Origin: Perognathus longimembris pacificus
Taxonomy: Eukaryota; Chordata; Mammalia; Rodentia; Heteromyidae
DNA: 64,000 bases
Assembly (NCBI RefSeq): GCF_023159225.1
Contig: NC_063172.1
Span: forward strand, 47,409,068 to 47,473,067
Direction: 5' to 3'
Each line of letters starts with the position of its first letter. Positions within the stretch are counted from its first letter, which is position 1. The notes beneath the pieces were generated by a model. That model saw only the letters and a list, made by a program, of their open reading frames with translations. It made no database searches and was not told the DNA's origin. Position numbers and translations under genes: made by a program. Positions 1 to 10,465 of the stretch are shown piece after piece.

Positions 1-158
1 ATTAGCCGATCTTAGCCATATAGTTAGCATGTCCTGGGTACCTACATGGTGACTGAAAAAGAGATACTTAAAGAGCATGGCCAAACTTGGAACTTTCACA
101 TATTAAAATGCACAAGCATGAGACGACCTTCTCCTGAATATGCCACTGTAGAACTTGA

Positions 159-366
159 ACTAAGGGCCTTTGGAGTCTGCTTGGCTTTCTTGCTTATGGT
201 TGTCCCTCTGCCACTTGTGACACAGTTCTGCTTCTGGCTCTTTGCTGGTTAATTGGAGTTAAGTCTCACATACTTTTCTGCCCAGGCCAGCTTCCAACTG
301 TGATCTTCAGATCTTATCCTTCTGAGGAGCTAGGATTGCAGGTGTGAGCCATCAGCACCCAGCTGA
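159..366 (-). mobile_element. 7SL-headed Geo SINE (B1-Geo type), antisense, diverged
   Basis: Read on the minus strand, a 7SL/B1-like head (complement of CTAGGATTGCAGGTGTGAGCC) is followed by a linker (complement of TGGTTAATTGGAG) and a Geo-type right half running to about 159. This second SINE family shares its right half with IDL-Geo. Confidence 0.7.
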
Positions 367-543
367 TTATACTCATGATTCCAGTATACTATGAGTATAC
401 TATGATTACCTGTACAAATTGTAGACTTAATGAATACCTCACACTACCATACTAGATTGTACTATTAACTCAGTTACTGAGATTAGTGAAGGGAGAACCA
501 ATTTTGAAGTGTTAAAGGAACTAAAAATAGAATGTTAGTTACA

Positions 544-759
544 GGGCTGGGGATATGGCCTCGCGGCAAGAGCACTTGCCTCGTATACATGAAGTCCTCC
601 GTTCGATTCCCCAGCACCACATATACAGAAAATGGCCAGAAGTGGCGCTGCGGCTCAAGTGGCAGAGTGCTAGCCTTGAGCAAAAAGAAGCCAGGGACAG
701 TGCTCAGGCCCTGAGTCCAAGGCCCAGGACTGGCAAAAAAAAAAAAAAAAAAAAAAAAA
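544..759 (+). mobile_element. IDL-Geo dimeric SINE, full length, A25-type tail
   Basis: The left half is ID-like (tRNA-Ala-derived), with a box-A-like TATGGCCTCGCGG at 554 and a box-B GTTCGATTCC at 601-610, as used by RNA polymerase III. The right 'Geo' half starts near 640 (GCCAGAAGTGGCGCTG) and ends in CCCAGGACTGGC before an A tail (736-759). A 15-bp duplication, AGAATGTTAGTTACA, flanks it (529-543 and 760-774). The family is known from Geomyoidea and is mobilised by L1 enzymes. The long A tail and perfect duplication indicate a young copy. Confidence 0.93.
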
Positions 760-964
760 AGAATGTTAGTTACATTATTCTTGGCTGGAAGACACAATCT
801 TCATTCTACATAAAGTATTCAAAAGTAAAGAAAGATTTTGGAGTCTAAATTTTTTATATGGTCTTTATGTAGTATTCAGGTATTTGGATTATTGCAGAGT
901 ATAACTTGAAGCTCTACTTTCTAGCACAGCTCCAAAATAAAGACTTACATTTTAATAAAATTAT

Positions 965-1259
965 TTTGAGCCTGGCAGGTTATGCCTGTAATTCTAGCTA
1001 CTTGAGAGGCTGAGATCTGACGACTATGATTTTGAAGGCAGCCTGCACAGGAAAGCCCATGAAACTCATCTCCAACTAAATCAAAAGCTGAAAGTAGAAC
1101 TGTGTCTCAAGAGGTACAGGGTTAGCTTTGAGTAAAAAACAAACAAACAAACAGCAACCCCTCCCCCATCCCACAAAGAAAGCTCAGATACAGTGACTAG
1201 TCCCTGAGTTCAAACCCCAGGGCTCAAACTGGCCCTGGCCAAAAAAAAAAAAAAAAAAA
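965..1259 (+). mobile_element. 7SL-headed Geo SINE with internal (CAAA)n expansion
   Basis: The head GCCTGTAATTCTAGCTACTT, a GAGAGGCTGAGATCTGA segment and the Geo half are present. An internal (CAAA)n and C-rich stretch (1136-1172) interrupts the Geo half before GAAAGCTCAGATACAGTG. A tail of about 19 A ends it. Confidence 0.75.
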
Positions 1260-1628
1260 GCTTTGTTGTCTGGCATTTTATAGCATGAATGAAATCTCTT
1301 TCTTCAATAATCAAAGTCCCTAACAAGGAACTATTTCACAATTTTCTGTGCATAATTTCATGATACCAGTTTTTATGAAGCATGTAAAAATGTTCACTAT
1401 GCCTTGATAGCAGATGTGATCTTGATTTTTAAAACCAGGTTAACTATTTCTAATAGAATGCTTGGTTACAAGCTTACAATAAAATTGGTTAAAATAAATG
1501 GTTCATAAGTATGTTTGATTAGTCTTAAGCATGAAAATTAAGCAAAATTGTGAATCAAAAAATAATGTGTTATGTAACCTCTGGTTGTATTCTTACAAAG
1601 TATGTTTACAAAAAATTCTGACTTTTAA
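1260..1628. other. Unassigned AT-rich sequence
   Basis: No repeat family, exon or RNA gene is recognised. Confidence 0.6.
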
Positions 1629-1853
1629 TTTTTTTTGTTTTTTTGTTTTTTTTTTTTTGGCTAGTCCTGGGCCTTGGAGTCAGGGCCTGGAGCACTGTCC
1701 CTGGCTTCTTTTTGCTCAAGGCTAGCACTCTGCCACTTGAGCCACAGCGCCACTTCTGGCTGTTTTCTGTATATGTGGTGCTGGGGAATCGAACCCAGGG
1801 CCTCATGTATACGAGGCGAGCTCTCTCGCCACTAGGCCATATCCCCAGCCCCT
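1629..1853 (-). mobile_element. IDL-Geo SINE, full length
   Basis: The T-rich tail complement (about 1629-1659, interrupted by G) leads into GGCTAGTCCTGGGCCTTGG. The copy reads back through the Geo half to the ID-like head, which ends at ATATCCCCAGCCCC (about 1840-1853). It is nearly identical to the copy at 544-759. Confidence 0.92.
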
Positions 1854-2087
1854 TTGTTTTGATGAATCTTTTAAAGAAGTAAATGTTCATAAATGCATAA
1901 CACAGAGAATTTTAAGAGAGGTTGGATTAGTAGGGATGGAAGAAATTGATGAAAGATTATATTATTGTACTCACAACTACCATGTTGAATGGTAACCCCT
2001 TTGTTAAATTGCTTAAAGATAATCAAAATACAATTAAAATTTAAATAAAACTTTTAGATATAATGTAAGTGTAACAAAAGAACAACT

Positions 2088-2205
2088 TGGGTATAGTGGT
2101 TCATGCTTGTAATTGCAGTACTAGGGAGGCAGAGACAGGACAATTGAGAGTTCAATGGCAGATGGGCTCCCATAGCAAGACCCAGCTTCCCAAAACTTAA
2201 ACAAC
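2088..2205 (+). mobile_element. B1-like (7SL-derived) SINE monomer, old
   Basis: TAGTGGTTCATGCTTGTAAT, AGGGAGGCAGAGACAGG and a CAAGACCCAGCTTCC-like end match a B1 monomer. There is no Geo half or clear tail. Confidence 0.6.
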
Positions 2206-4248
2206 TTTATTTTCAACTCCTGTAAATAAAGGTATGTTGATAACTTTGCAGGGCAAACTACTGTCATGCTTTATTTATTTTCAGCCAAAGCAGAATTAGC
2301 TGTCTTCATACAAACTAACTCTGTTGTCAGGTTTAGATAGGTAGTAAGTAAGTGTGAAAAGTGATTAACAGGAAGTGTAGCTACCAGAAGAAAATGGGCT
2401 AGGAAATATGGGTGAAGACAAATAGCCTTTTCATCACCAAGATGACCTCCCAAGTATTTTTTGTCTCTTTCATCACCAAAGATAACCTACACGTTTTTTT
2501 AGAGACAATATTATTGATGGTATCTTTAGTTAGGAATTATGTTGCATGTTGACTTATACCTGTCTCATCCCTACAGTGTAAGTTCATATATTTCACTTGG
2601 ATTTAATCAAATAAAGGCCATTTGAATACTTGCTGATGTGAACTTCTACTCTAGAAAGTTTGTGATTATGTACTGTTTCACTAACTCTTACACAGATCTC
2701 AACATGCAAAAGTTGTATTTCAAAAATAAATATTATAATTTAACTCTTAAAATAATTTCTCAATAAGTAACCATCTGCTTTAGAACAAATAGCAAATTTA
2801 GTTACTTATGCATTGTTTAATCCTTACCTCACAAAATTTTCCCTGTGGGTTTTTTTTTCTGGTGTGCATGAGTTGGGAGTTTTCCTACTGTAGAACGTAA
2901 AATTTGCTCTTATTTGACTCTGACGGCATTTCCAATCTGGGTGGCTGGGGTAATGATATACACTAATGAAGTGCTTCCCTAGTTGTCCACTCCACTGGTG
3001 CACTCAGATTTTTCTCAGGCTTTGTTTTCTTTTCAATCATATAACCAATAGGAAATAAAAAGATCATAAAATATGAATTATAAAGAGGTCAGTTGGTCAA
3101 ATTTCAATGTGATGATCCCATAGATTCAATACGTACAGATAGATGGATGAATGACCAGAAGGATGAACAGATGGATGGATTAGTGGATAGATGATAGGTA
3201 GACAGGTAATAGATTGATTCATAGATTATAAATAGATGACCTACAAACAGACACAGAGAACAGAGAAACTGAGAAAATTCTTATAAACTAATGAAAGCAA
3301 CACGCCAAGACAAAGTATAAGGAGCTTAGAAGGTGTTAGTACTCCAGTAACATAAGAAGCATCAGTCATAATTGGACAAGTAAAATGGAAGAGAAAGAGA
3401 ACATGAAAGAGAACCCAGGATCTCAATGTCTTTGTGAATGTACAGAGTAAAGGTAGTGGTGAAAGCACATGGAATATAAATATTATCAGAATATGTGATC
3501 ATCATTTGAAATGTTTTACATTTAAAGATTTTTACCTAAGTCTGTTGTTTACATGTCAGAATTGGGCTAGAATTTACATTCCACCTGGAAAACAAATCAA
3601 ATGCACATAGTACTTCATTTTTATGACTGTGGACTTCATTCACAGTAACATTGCCAAACCATGAATTTTATGAGACTCACATGCAAGAAATATATTCATA
3701 TATGTGGTTTACTGATGGGAAGACCAATCATATATTTCATTTTAACACCATCAAACAAAAGAAAACTCAACTGTGATTCCAAAAGGCAATCTATTCGAAT
3801 GGTAAGGAAAGACTGGTTTTATAATTTTCAGCAACCATTATATATACCATACTGTAAAAAATATCAAATAATAGAGAGCATAATTATTATTTGAAAACAA
3901 AGTTCTAACTGGAAAATGAAGACACACATTTAAACATGATGCAACCTTATGCATACTTAGATTATCTTCTGTGTTTATAAAAAATAAGGCGTACATGTCA
4001 TTGACAAACCTCACTTCTAATGTTTCAAGCTCTGTTTAAGAAACTGTGAAATTTTTAAGATCCAAAATAATACAGCTTATTACTATATATACTTTTTGAA
4101 TGAGCATAATAATTTTGGCTTTACTGTTCAATACAGCCATTTTTTTGGTTTATGTGTGCTATAGTTATTTTAATTTCTACACTCAAATTCTATGGTCAAA
4201 AAAGTATATATCACTGAGTTGTTTTCTTAAAAATACATTTGTGTCTCA
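2206..4248. other. Unassigned AT-rich sequence
   Basis: Apart from the simple repeat at 3120-3240, nothing recognisable. The short frames at 3241-3468 and 3661-3894 lack codon bias and domain features. Confidence 0.6.
3120..3240. repeat. Degenerate (GATG)/(GATA) simple repeat
   Basis: GATAGATGGATGAATGACC and GATGGATGGATTAGTGG units with many substitutions. Confidence 0.8.
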
Positions 4249-4496
4249 TACCAGGTACCAGTGGCCTATGCCTGTAATCCTAGGTACTGAAGAGGCTGAG
4301 ATCCGATGATCTTTGTTCAAAACCAGCCCAGGCAGAAAAGTATGCGTGACACTTATTTCCAATTAACCACTGGGAAACCAGAAGTGGCATTGTGGCTTAA
4401 AGTGTTAAAGTGCTAGCTTTGAGCAATAGAGCTTAGGGACAGTGCCCAGGCTCTGAGTTCAAGGCTCGTGACTAACAAAAAATAAAATAAAATAGA
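4249..4496 (+). mobile_element. 7SL-headed Geo SINE, full length
   Basis: The head ATGCCTGTAATCCTAGGTAC, linker CCAATTAACCACTGGGAAAC and Geo half (AGAAGTGGCATTGTGGC to TGAGTTCAAGGCTC) occur in order, ending in an (AAAAT)n tail. Confidence 0.8.
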
Positions 4497-4529
4497 AAAT
4501 CTCTGTTTTAAAGAATTTATTTTTAAAAG

Positions 4530-6065
4530 AGCAGATTTAGGTTTACAGCTAAATTGAAGGTACAGAATTTTACCCAAGAACCCCTTACTCCATATACAAT
4601 TTCTTTGTTGTTATCATTCTCCTGTAGCAGGAGCTACATCTGTAAAAATTAGTAAGCCCACACTGAATGTATCATAAGTCTATGGTTTACCGTAAGGTTC
4701 ACTTGGTATTCATTCAATGGGTTTGAATAAACATAGACATATTCACCATTCCAATAGTGTAGAAAATAGTTACCGTGCCCCAAAGGTCTTCCATATTCTG
4801 ATTAAGTATACCTTCCTCAGGCTTTTTCACACAGGCTTCTTTCATGTACAACTATGCATTTAAGCTTCCTTTGTGTCTTTTTATGGTTTGATAGCACATT
4901 TTTTTTTTCAGTACTGAGTGATATTCCATTGTTTGGATGTATGTCAGTTGACTTATCCATTCATTTATGGAAGAGGATCTTGTTTCTGACAAATGAATTT
5001 TAAAACCTGCCATAAATACTTGTGTGGGCATAAAATTTGAACTTCTTTGCTTTAGTACCATGGAGCATGAGTATGGCCAGTATGCTAAAGATATATTTAG
5101 CTTAAAAAAATCTTCAAACTATCTTCCAAAGAAGGCACCTTTAGTGCATTCTGTGAATGGTTTTTCCTGGTAGTCTACAGTCACACTAGTATTTTATATA
5201 GATATTCTGTTTTTTGTTTATCTAGAAGACGTGAAATAGTTTCTCATTTTTAAATTTAATTTGAAATTTCCTAATGAACTATGTGATTGCCCCCCCTTTT
5301 CTATGTTTATTTGCCACATGTATGGTTTCTTTAATGAGGTATTTATTTGAATCTTTGGCACATTTTTAAAAATTGTGTTTTTGTTACTTATTATCATTTT
5401 AAGACTTCTTTATTTTAGTTCTAGTCTTTTATCAAATATATTTTCAATTATTGTCATCCATTCAGTGACTTTTCTTTTTCGCTTTCACAGAAGAAAAATT
5501 TAATTTTAGTTAAGTCAATTTTGTTAGTTATTTCTTTGATGGACTATGATTTTGGTATTGTATATAAAATAAAATCATCACTGAACCCAAGGCCACGTTT
5601 TAGCATTTAGTTTTATGGTCCATTTTGACATTTTTGGGGGGAATGATATAACTAAGTCCAAATTTACATTTCTTTTTCATGCAGGCATCAGCTATTCCAT
5701 AACCATTATTTGAAAAGACTGTGTTGCTCCACTGCATTATCCTTTTCTCTTTGACAGTGATTGGTGGGCTATATTCATGCAGATCTATTTCTGGAATCTT
5801 TATTTTGTTTTATTGATCAACTTGCCTCTTCTTTGCCAATGCCACATTTTCCTTTAAAGTCAGGTATTAAAGGCAGGCATTAAAGTCAGGTATTGCCAGT
5901 CCCCTCTTTGTTCCTACTTAATATTGAGTTGTCTTTACAAGATCATTTGTTTCTCCATATAAACTTTACTATAAATTTATTCATGGCAATAATAAATTTA
6001 CTGTGATTTTAATTGGGAATGCATTAAATTTCTAGATTAAGTTGGGGGAAATCAACATCTTGTCT
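4530..6065 (-). mobile_element. Ancient mammalian L1 (L1M type), 3'UTR and ORF2 C-terminal portion, antisense
   Basis: The stretch reads as the complement of an old L1: 3'UTR (TTTAGGTTTACAGCTAAATT onward), ORF2 C-terminus (ATTCCATTGTTTGGATG, TTATCCATTCATTTATGG) and upstream ORF2 to ATTAAGTTGGGGGAAATC near 6050. Many indels break every frame. It contains an internal tandem duplication of AAAGTCAGGTATT (about 5856-5900). It far predates the 48-52 kb element. Confidence 0.8.
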
Positions 6066-6439
6066 CATGTTTTTATCTTGGTAGCCAGATATGAATTGAG
6101 TAGAAGAACCAATTTTAAATAGGCCTTTAGTAATGTGGCAGGGGACATGTGTTCTACTGCTGTGTGTGTAGGACTGTTTGTTTTGTGAGCATCTATACCA
6201 TAGGCCTGTGAATATCATGAATGCTTCTCCATGGGATGGCTAGACTAAGCTGGAATTAGCTATTGTGCTTCTATCATGTTGAGGGTTAGAACCAAATAGA
6301 ATGGAATATTTTCTTTCTCCAGGGACTCTGGGTTCTGAAAAAAACCTCAATATGGTAGACATTAGTTAAATGGTTTTGTTTTAAGGACAGTCTTTGTTAA
6401 GAGGAAAAGAATGTTCTCTTGTATTTAACAAAACAAAAC
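6066..6439. other. Unassigned sequence after the ancient L1
   Basis: It may continue the decayed L1 (CATAGGCCTGTGAATATCAT region) but is too diverged to assign. Confidence 0.4.
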
Positions 6440-6508
6440 AATTCAAAAATTAATGTACTCATTACCTAACTTATGTAACTGTAAACCATTTGTACATCAC
6501 CTTTACAA
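6440..6508 (+). mobile_element. L1 3'UTR tail fragment
   Basis: AATGTACTCATTACCTAACT, TTATGTAACTGTAAACC and GTACATCACCTTTACAATA match the L1 3' ends at 28.9, 40.9 and 59.8 kb. Its A-rich tail has grown into the adjoining (TAAA)n. Confidence 0.7.
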
Positions 6509-6510
6509 TA

Positions 6511-6573
<63 letters not shown>

Positions 6574-6575
6574 AT
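6509..6575. repeat. (TAAA)n microsatellite, about 66 bp
   Basis: Near-perfect tetranucleotide array expanded from the tail of the L1 fragment just upstream. Confidence 0.95.
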
Positions 6576-6895
6576 GCTTGCTTTCTCCCCTTGTTGGAAT
6601 CACAGAGTAATTTTTCTTTGACATCCTCTGTGAATTCTTAGTCATGTCCAGATGGTAAAACTGTAAAAATGTGCAAGGAACAACCTTGGTTTGGATCATC
6701 TTGAGGTCCTCCCAAGGTTCCTCTCTGCATATCAGTAATTCTTCTATTACAGTTTAGATTTCCAACCATATGACATTACTCCACAGAGGCTTCAGTTTGT
6801 GAGGTTTTGTTCCTGAAAGTTTTGAATCTCTGTTCTTGCTTTTGAGTTCTCTAAGTTTCAAGACAGAGGTTTCATCCTTATACATAGAAGTGTCC

Positions 6896-7062
6896 TTTCC
6901 TTCCTGTCTTCCTGTCTTCCTTCCTTCCTTCCTTCCTTCCTTCCTTCCTTCCTTCCTTCCTTCTTTCCTTCCTTCCTTCCTTCCTTCCTTCCTTCCTTCC
7001 TTCCTTCTTTCCTTCCTTCTTTCTTTCTTTCCTTCCTTCCCCTTCCCTTCTTTCCTTTCTTG
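6896..7062. repeat. (TTCC)n polypyrimidine microsatellite, about 165 bp
   Basis: TTCC tetramers with scattered TTTC and GTC variants. The open frames across it (Ser/Leu/Pro on one strand, Lys/Glu/Gly/Arg on the other) are artefacts of the repeat. Confidence 0.95.
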
Positions 7063-8270
7063 ATTTTTTTCTTCACCCATTTTTTCAGATTTCTACTTAT
7101 TTTTAATAGACAATGGTGGTTGAACACTTCTTTTACATAGCAGACTTAAAATCGATGACTACTTCTATTGACTTTATTTTGTTTTCAGATTATTTTTCCC
7201 AAGAATAAGATGTTTGTGACAAGATGACATTGATTATGCCTATATTTAATTAACAGCATGGTCAGATCAAATACTTGGTTTGAAAATTTGTCAGTACAAT
7301 GAGAATTCAACCACAAACATTCTATTAAATTTACTTTTGGAGACAAAAATGGGGCTGGTTTTATTCCTTGTATCCATCTATAGTCAGTGAGACCTACAAA
7401 CTTTTCAATACTAACATGCAAAAGTTAAAATTTCTCTCCATACAGAGATGTTTATAAAGGATTGTGTGTTGAATACTGTGGACAAGTCTGCATTCAGGTC
7501 TTCATGAACAGGTTCAGTTGTCATGGCTGATCTAGCAACTTAGTAATGCTTTGTATGAGTACAAATACATATATTTGCATTGTTACTTAGAATTTTCTGC
7601 ATTTAGTAGTTTTTGATTTATAAGTGAAGTCATTGTCATAGAAGTTTCTCACATAAACTTCATACACAATGTTTTTATAAAGTGGCTTTTACAAAAGAAG
7701 GAGAATTCTTAAAAAAAGGAGTAAAATATATTGTTTAGTATGCATGTTTGACACGGAGGTTTATTGATATGTTATGCTTTTTATAAGATGAACACTATGA
7801 CAAATGACAGAAGAGATTGCACATCACTATCTCTGTTCTATCCATGTACTGCCAGTAGGCACAGATTTCTCATTTCATACATCATTTACAACTTCCTACA
7901 GTAATTTTACACAGTTCATGTCCTCAGTACAAGGCATAGCAATTATCTATACACACATATACATGCAGGCATAGTGAATATAAAAACCATGCATCTTGGT
8001 AGAGCTCCAAAGTTCATGCTGCAAACAGTAAAAGTTGGTAAAACCCAGGAAGTTATCCAATTAAAATACTTTCCTACTTCAACTGTTGCCCTGCTACACC
8101 TCTCTAACACAGGTACTATTTGTAGTGCTAGAATATGACATTCAATTTTGCCATATTATTTTTGCTATCCAAAAGTGATACCAAAGAAAATATATATTAT
8201 CATCAGAAATTTCTATCTACTTTTATGTATTTGTTTTAATAGGTAAAAGAGCATTCTGCAATGAATAAGA
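7063..8270. other. Unassigned AT-rich sequence
   Basis: No coding, repeat or RNA signal recognised. 6576-6895 is likewise unassigned. Confidence 0.6.
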
Positions 8271-8473
8271 TTTTTTTTTTTCCCCAGTCCTGGGCCTTGG
8301 ACTCAAGGCCTGAGCACTATCCCTGGGTTCTCTTTGCTCAAGGCTAGCACCCTGCCTCTTGAACCACTGCGCCACTTCTGGCCATTTTCTATATATGTGG
8401 TGCTGGGGAATCGAACCCAGGGCTTCATGTGTAGGAGTCAAGCACTCTTGCCACTAGGCCATATTCCCAGCCC
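8271..8473 (-). mobile_element. IDL-Geo SINE, full length, mildly diverged
   Basis: The poly(T) complement at 8271-8280 is followed by CCCCAGTCCTGGGCC and the complete dimer, ending at ATATTCCCAGCCC. A short AAGATTT repeat on both sides may be the target-site duplication. Several substitutions mark it as older than the copies at 29.5 and 58.7 kb. Confidence 0.9.
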
Positions 8474-9194
8474 AAGATTTAAAATATACATTCTTCTGAA
8501 TTATATGTCATTGATTTATTACCATGGTATTTCTTCTTTTTCATTTAATAGAACTTTTAGAGAGATTGTAGATCAATTCGTAATTCACAATACCCAGAAA
8601 TAAACTCTGAACTCTATCACCTATTATTAATGATCTAAAATTCAATTTTAATTTTCCCATTTTAAAGTTGTGGAAATTTTAGTCCTGATTATATTCTGCC
8701 TTTCGATTTATGTGGTTCAAAGAAAGAATGGGAACAATTGTTCAGGATTGGGTCCTTAGTTGAATGCTCAACATAGGAAAGACTCATTTCTAAATTAACG
8801 TGGATTAGTATAGTAACTCATTTCCTTGTTTGTAAAAGGGAGGTCCCATTTTCTTGCTGGCTGTTAGAGAATCTTACACAGAGATTCTCACAAGCTATGG
8901 CTGGAAGCTTTCCTCACTTTCTATAAGCTACCAGTAGTTTCTGGCTACAAAGATCTTCTAACCTTGCTAGTTGTTTTTTATAAAAGCCACTAAATGAGGG
9001 ACATAATCTGACTATATCCATTGGTATGATATTATAACACAATCATATAATCATCAAGTATATACCATTAGCTTGTCAATATTCTATTGCCTAAAAGCAG
9101 GTCTTAGCTCTTATTCACACCCAAGCAAAGGAGATCACAGGCGTATATCAATATCAGCTGTCTTCTATTTTTCTCAAGTTTATAATGTAATTTG
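8474..9194. other. Unassigned AT-rich sequence
   Basis: Nothing recognised. Confidence 0.6.
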
Positions 9195-9830
9195 CTTATT
9201 TAAAAATTTTATCTTTTAACATTTCTATTGTACATCAATTGCTTGAAATAATTGTTTCATATTTTCATACATGTATACTACAAAGTGCTTGATTATATTC
9301 AGCCCCCTATGACCTCTCTGATCCCCATTCTTCCTTTAGTAACCTTTTTCTTCCTGAATAGTTTCCTTTTTATTTTCATGTCTTTTAAAACAATTTCTAT
9401 ATTCTCACATATGAGAAAAAATGTAGTTTTTTAGTCTGTTTGTTTATACCAGACATATTAATCTTCATTTCCTCTTTTTTCCTGAAAGTGACATGATTTC
9501 ATTCTACTCTATTGCAAAAAAAACCATTTTCATTGTGTTATATATTCCATGACTTCATTCATATTGATAGGAGCCTTCTTTGCTCCCCATCAGTTGGCTA
9601 TTGAAAATAATGCTGCAATAAATATGAGTACTCAATATTTCTAGTGTATTTCAATGTTGGTTCATTTGGCTTTGTATCCAGAAGTAATGTAGGAGGATCA
9701 AGAAGTCATTCAAAACTTAGTTCTTAAGAGAAATGCATATTAATTGACTGCACTAAATAGTGGCTGCACTAGTTTACATTCCCACCAACTATGTGCCTCC
9801 TTTCCTCCTAGCTGTCCTCTTAAGGGACAC
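9195..9830 (-). mobile_element. Old L1 3' end (3'UTR plus ORF2 C-terminus), antisense
   Basis: TCCCCATTCTTCC-type 3'UTR precedes ATTCCATGACTTCATTCATA, CCCATCAGTTGGCTATTG, AATAATGCTGCAATAAATAT and TTTACATTCCCACCAAC, a typical antisense L1 C-terminal order. It is heavily mutated. Confidence 0.7.
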
Positions 9831-10139
9831 CTGAAGTGTCTGCCTTACTACATTAATCTAACCATCTAGATATGAGCAATTCACTCACAAATAAATACAC
9901 AAATAAAGACAGTAGGAAATAATGACAACAACAAAATAATAATAAATCTCTTACCTGGAAATTAGAAAATTAACATTGTTATTATCAAGTTTCATTGATT
10001 AAAGTCAAGATTACCACAGTGGGCCTAGAACGTTTGAGTTCAAATCTGAAAATGAGGTGAATTTGAGAGAATAATGGCTCAACTCTTTTTCATCTCCTAT
10101 GAGGCCCAGAATAAATACAATTAGTTCATTGATTACCAT

Positions 10140-10226
10140 ATATGTATGTATAAATGTACTTATGACTTATGTATGTATGTTTATATATGTGTGTATATAT
10201 ACATACATATATATATATATATATTC
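10140..10226. repeat. (TATG)/(TA) simple repeat
   Basis: Alternating purine-pyrimidine TATG, TGTA and TA units, ending in a TA run at about 10207-10224. Confidence 0.85.
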
Positions 10227-10411
10227 AGAACTTCTTGCTCACTGTGCTTGCTTTTCTGCCTTTCTACTACTTGAGCCATGCCTCCAGCCTTGCTTGGTAC
10301 TGGTTATTTTGGAGACAGATAATTGTGGACTTTGATGCCTGGCCTGGCTTCCCACTGCAGTCCTCTGTTTCTCAGCCTCCTGACTAGTCCATGAGCCATC
10401 AGTACCTGAAA
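10227..10411 (-). mobile_element. 7SL-headed SINE, antisense, diverged
   Basis: TACTACTTGAGCCATGCCTC (right half) precedes CAGCCTCCTGACTAGTCCAT and GAGCCATCAGTACCTG (7SL-like head, complement). There is no readable tail. Confidence 0.6.
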
Positions 10412-10465
10412 ACATCTTACTATTAATCTGAGGCAAATCTTCCTAAAGGTTTGTATAAAAGGAAA

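Noticed and set aside
46..252. A 68-codon frame with a hydrophobic segment
   Set aside because: Most of it lies in an antisense SINE (159-366), and similar hydrophobic frames recur in other copies.
555..848. Recurrent 60-140-codon frames containing Trp-Pro-rich or SLEQKEARD-like peptides
   Set aside because: They occur wherever an IDL-Geo SINE lies (544, 1629, 8271, 21684, 35497, 56385 and others), so they are SINE-derived, not genes.
6754..7127. Lys/Glu/Gly/Arg- and Ser/Leu/Pro-rich frames
   Set aside because: Artefacts of the (TTCC)n microsatellite.
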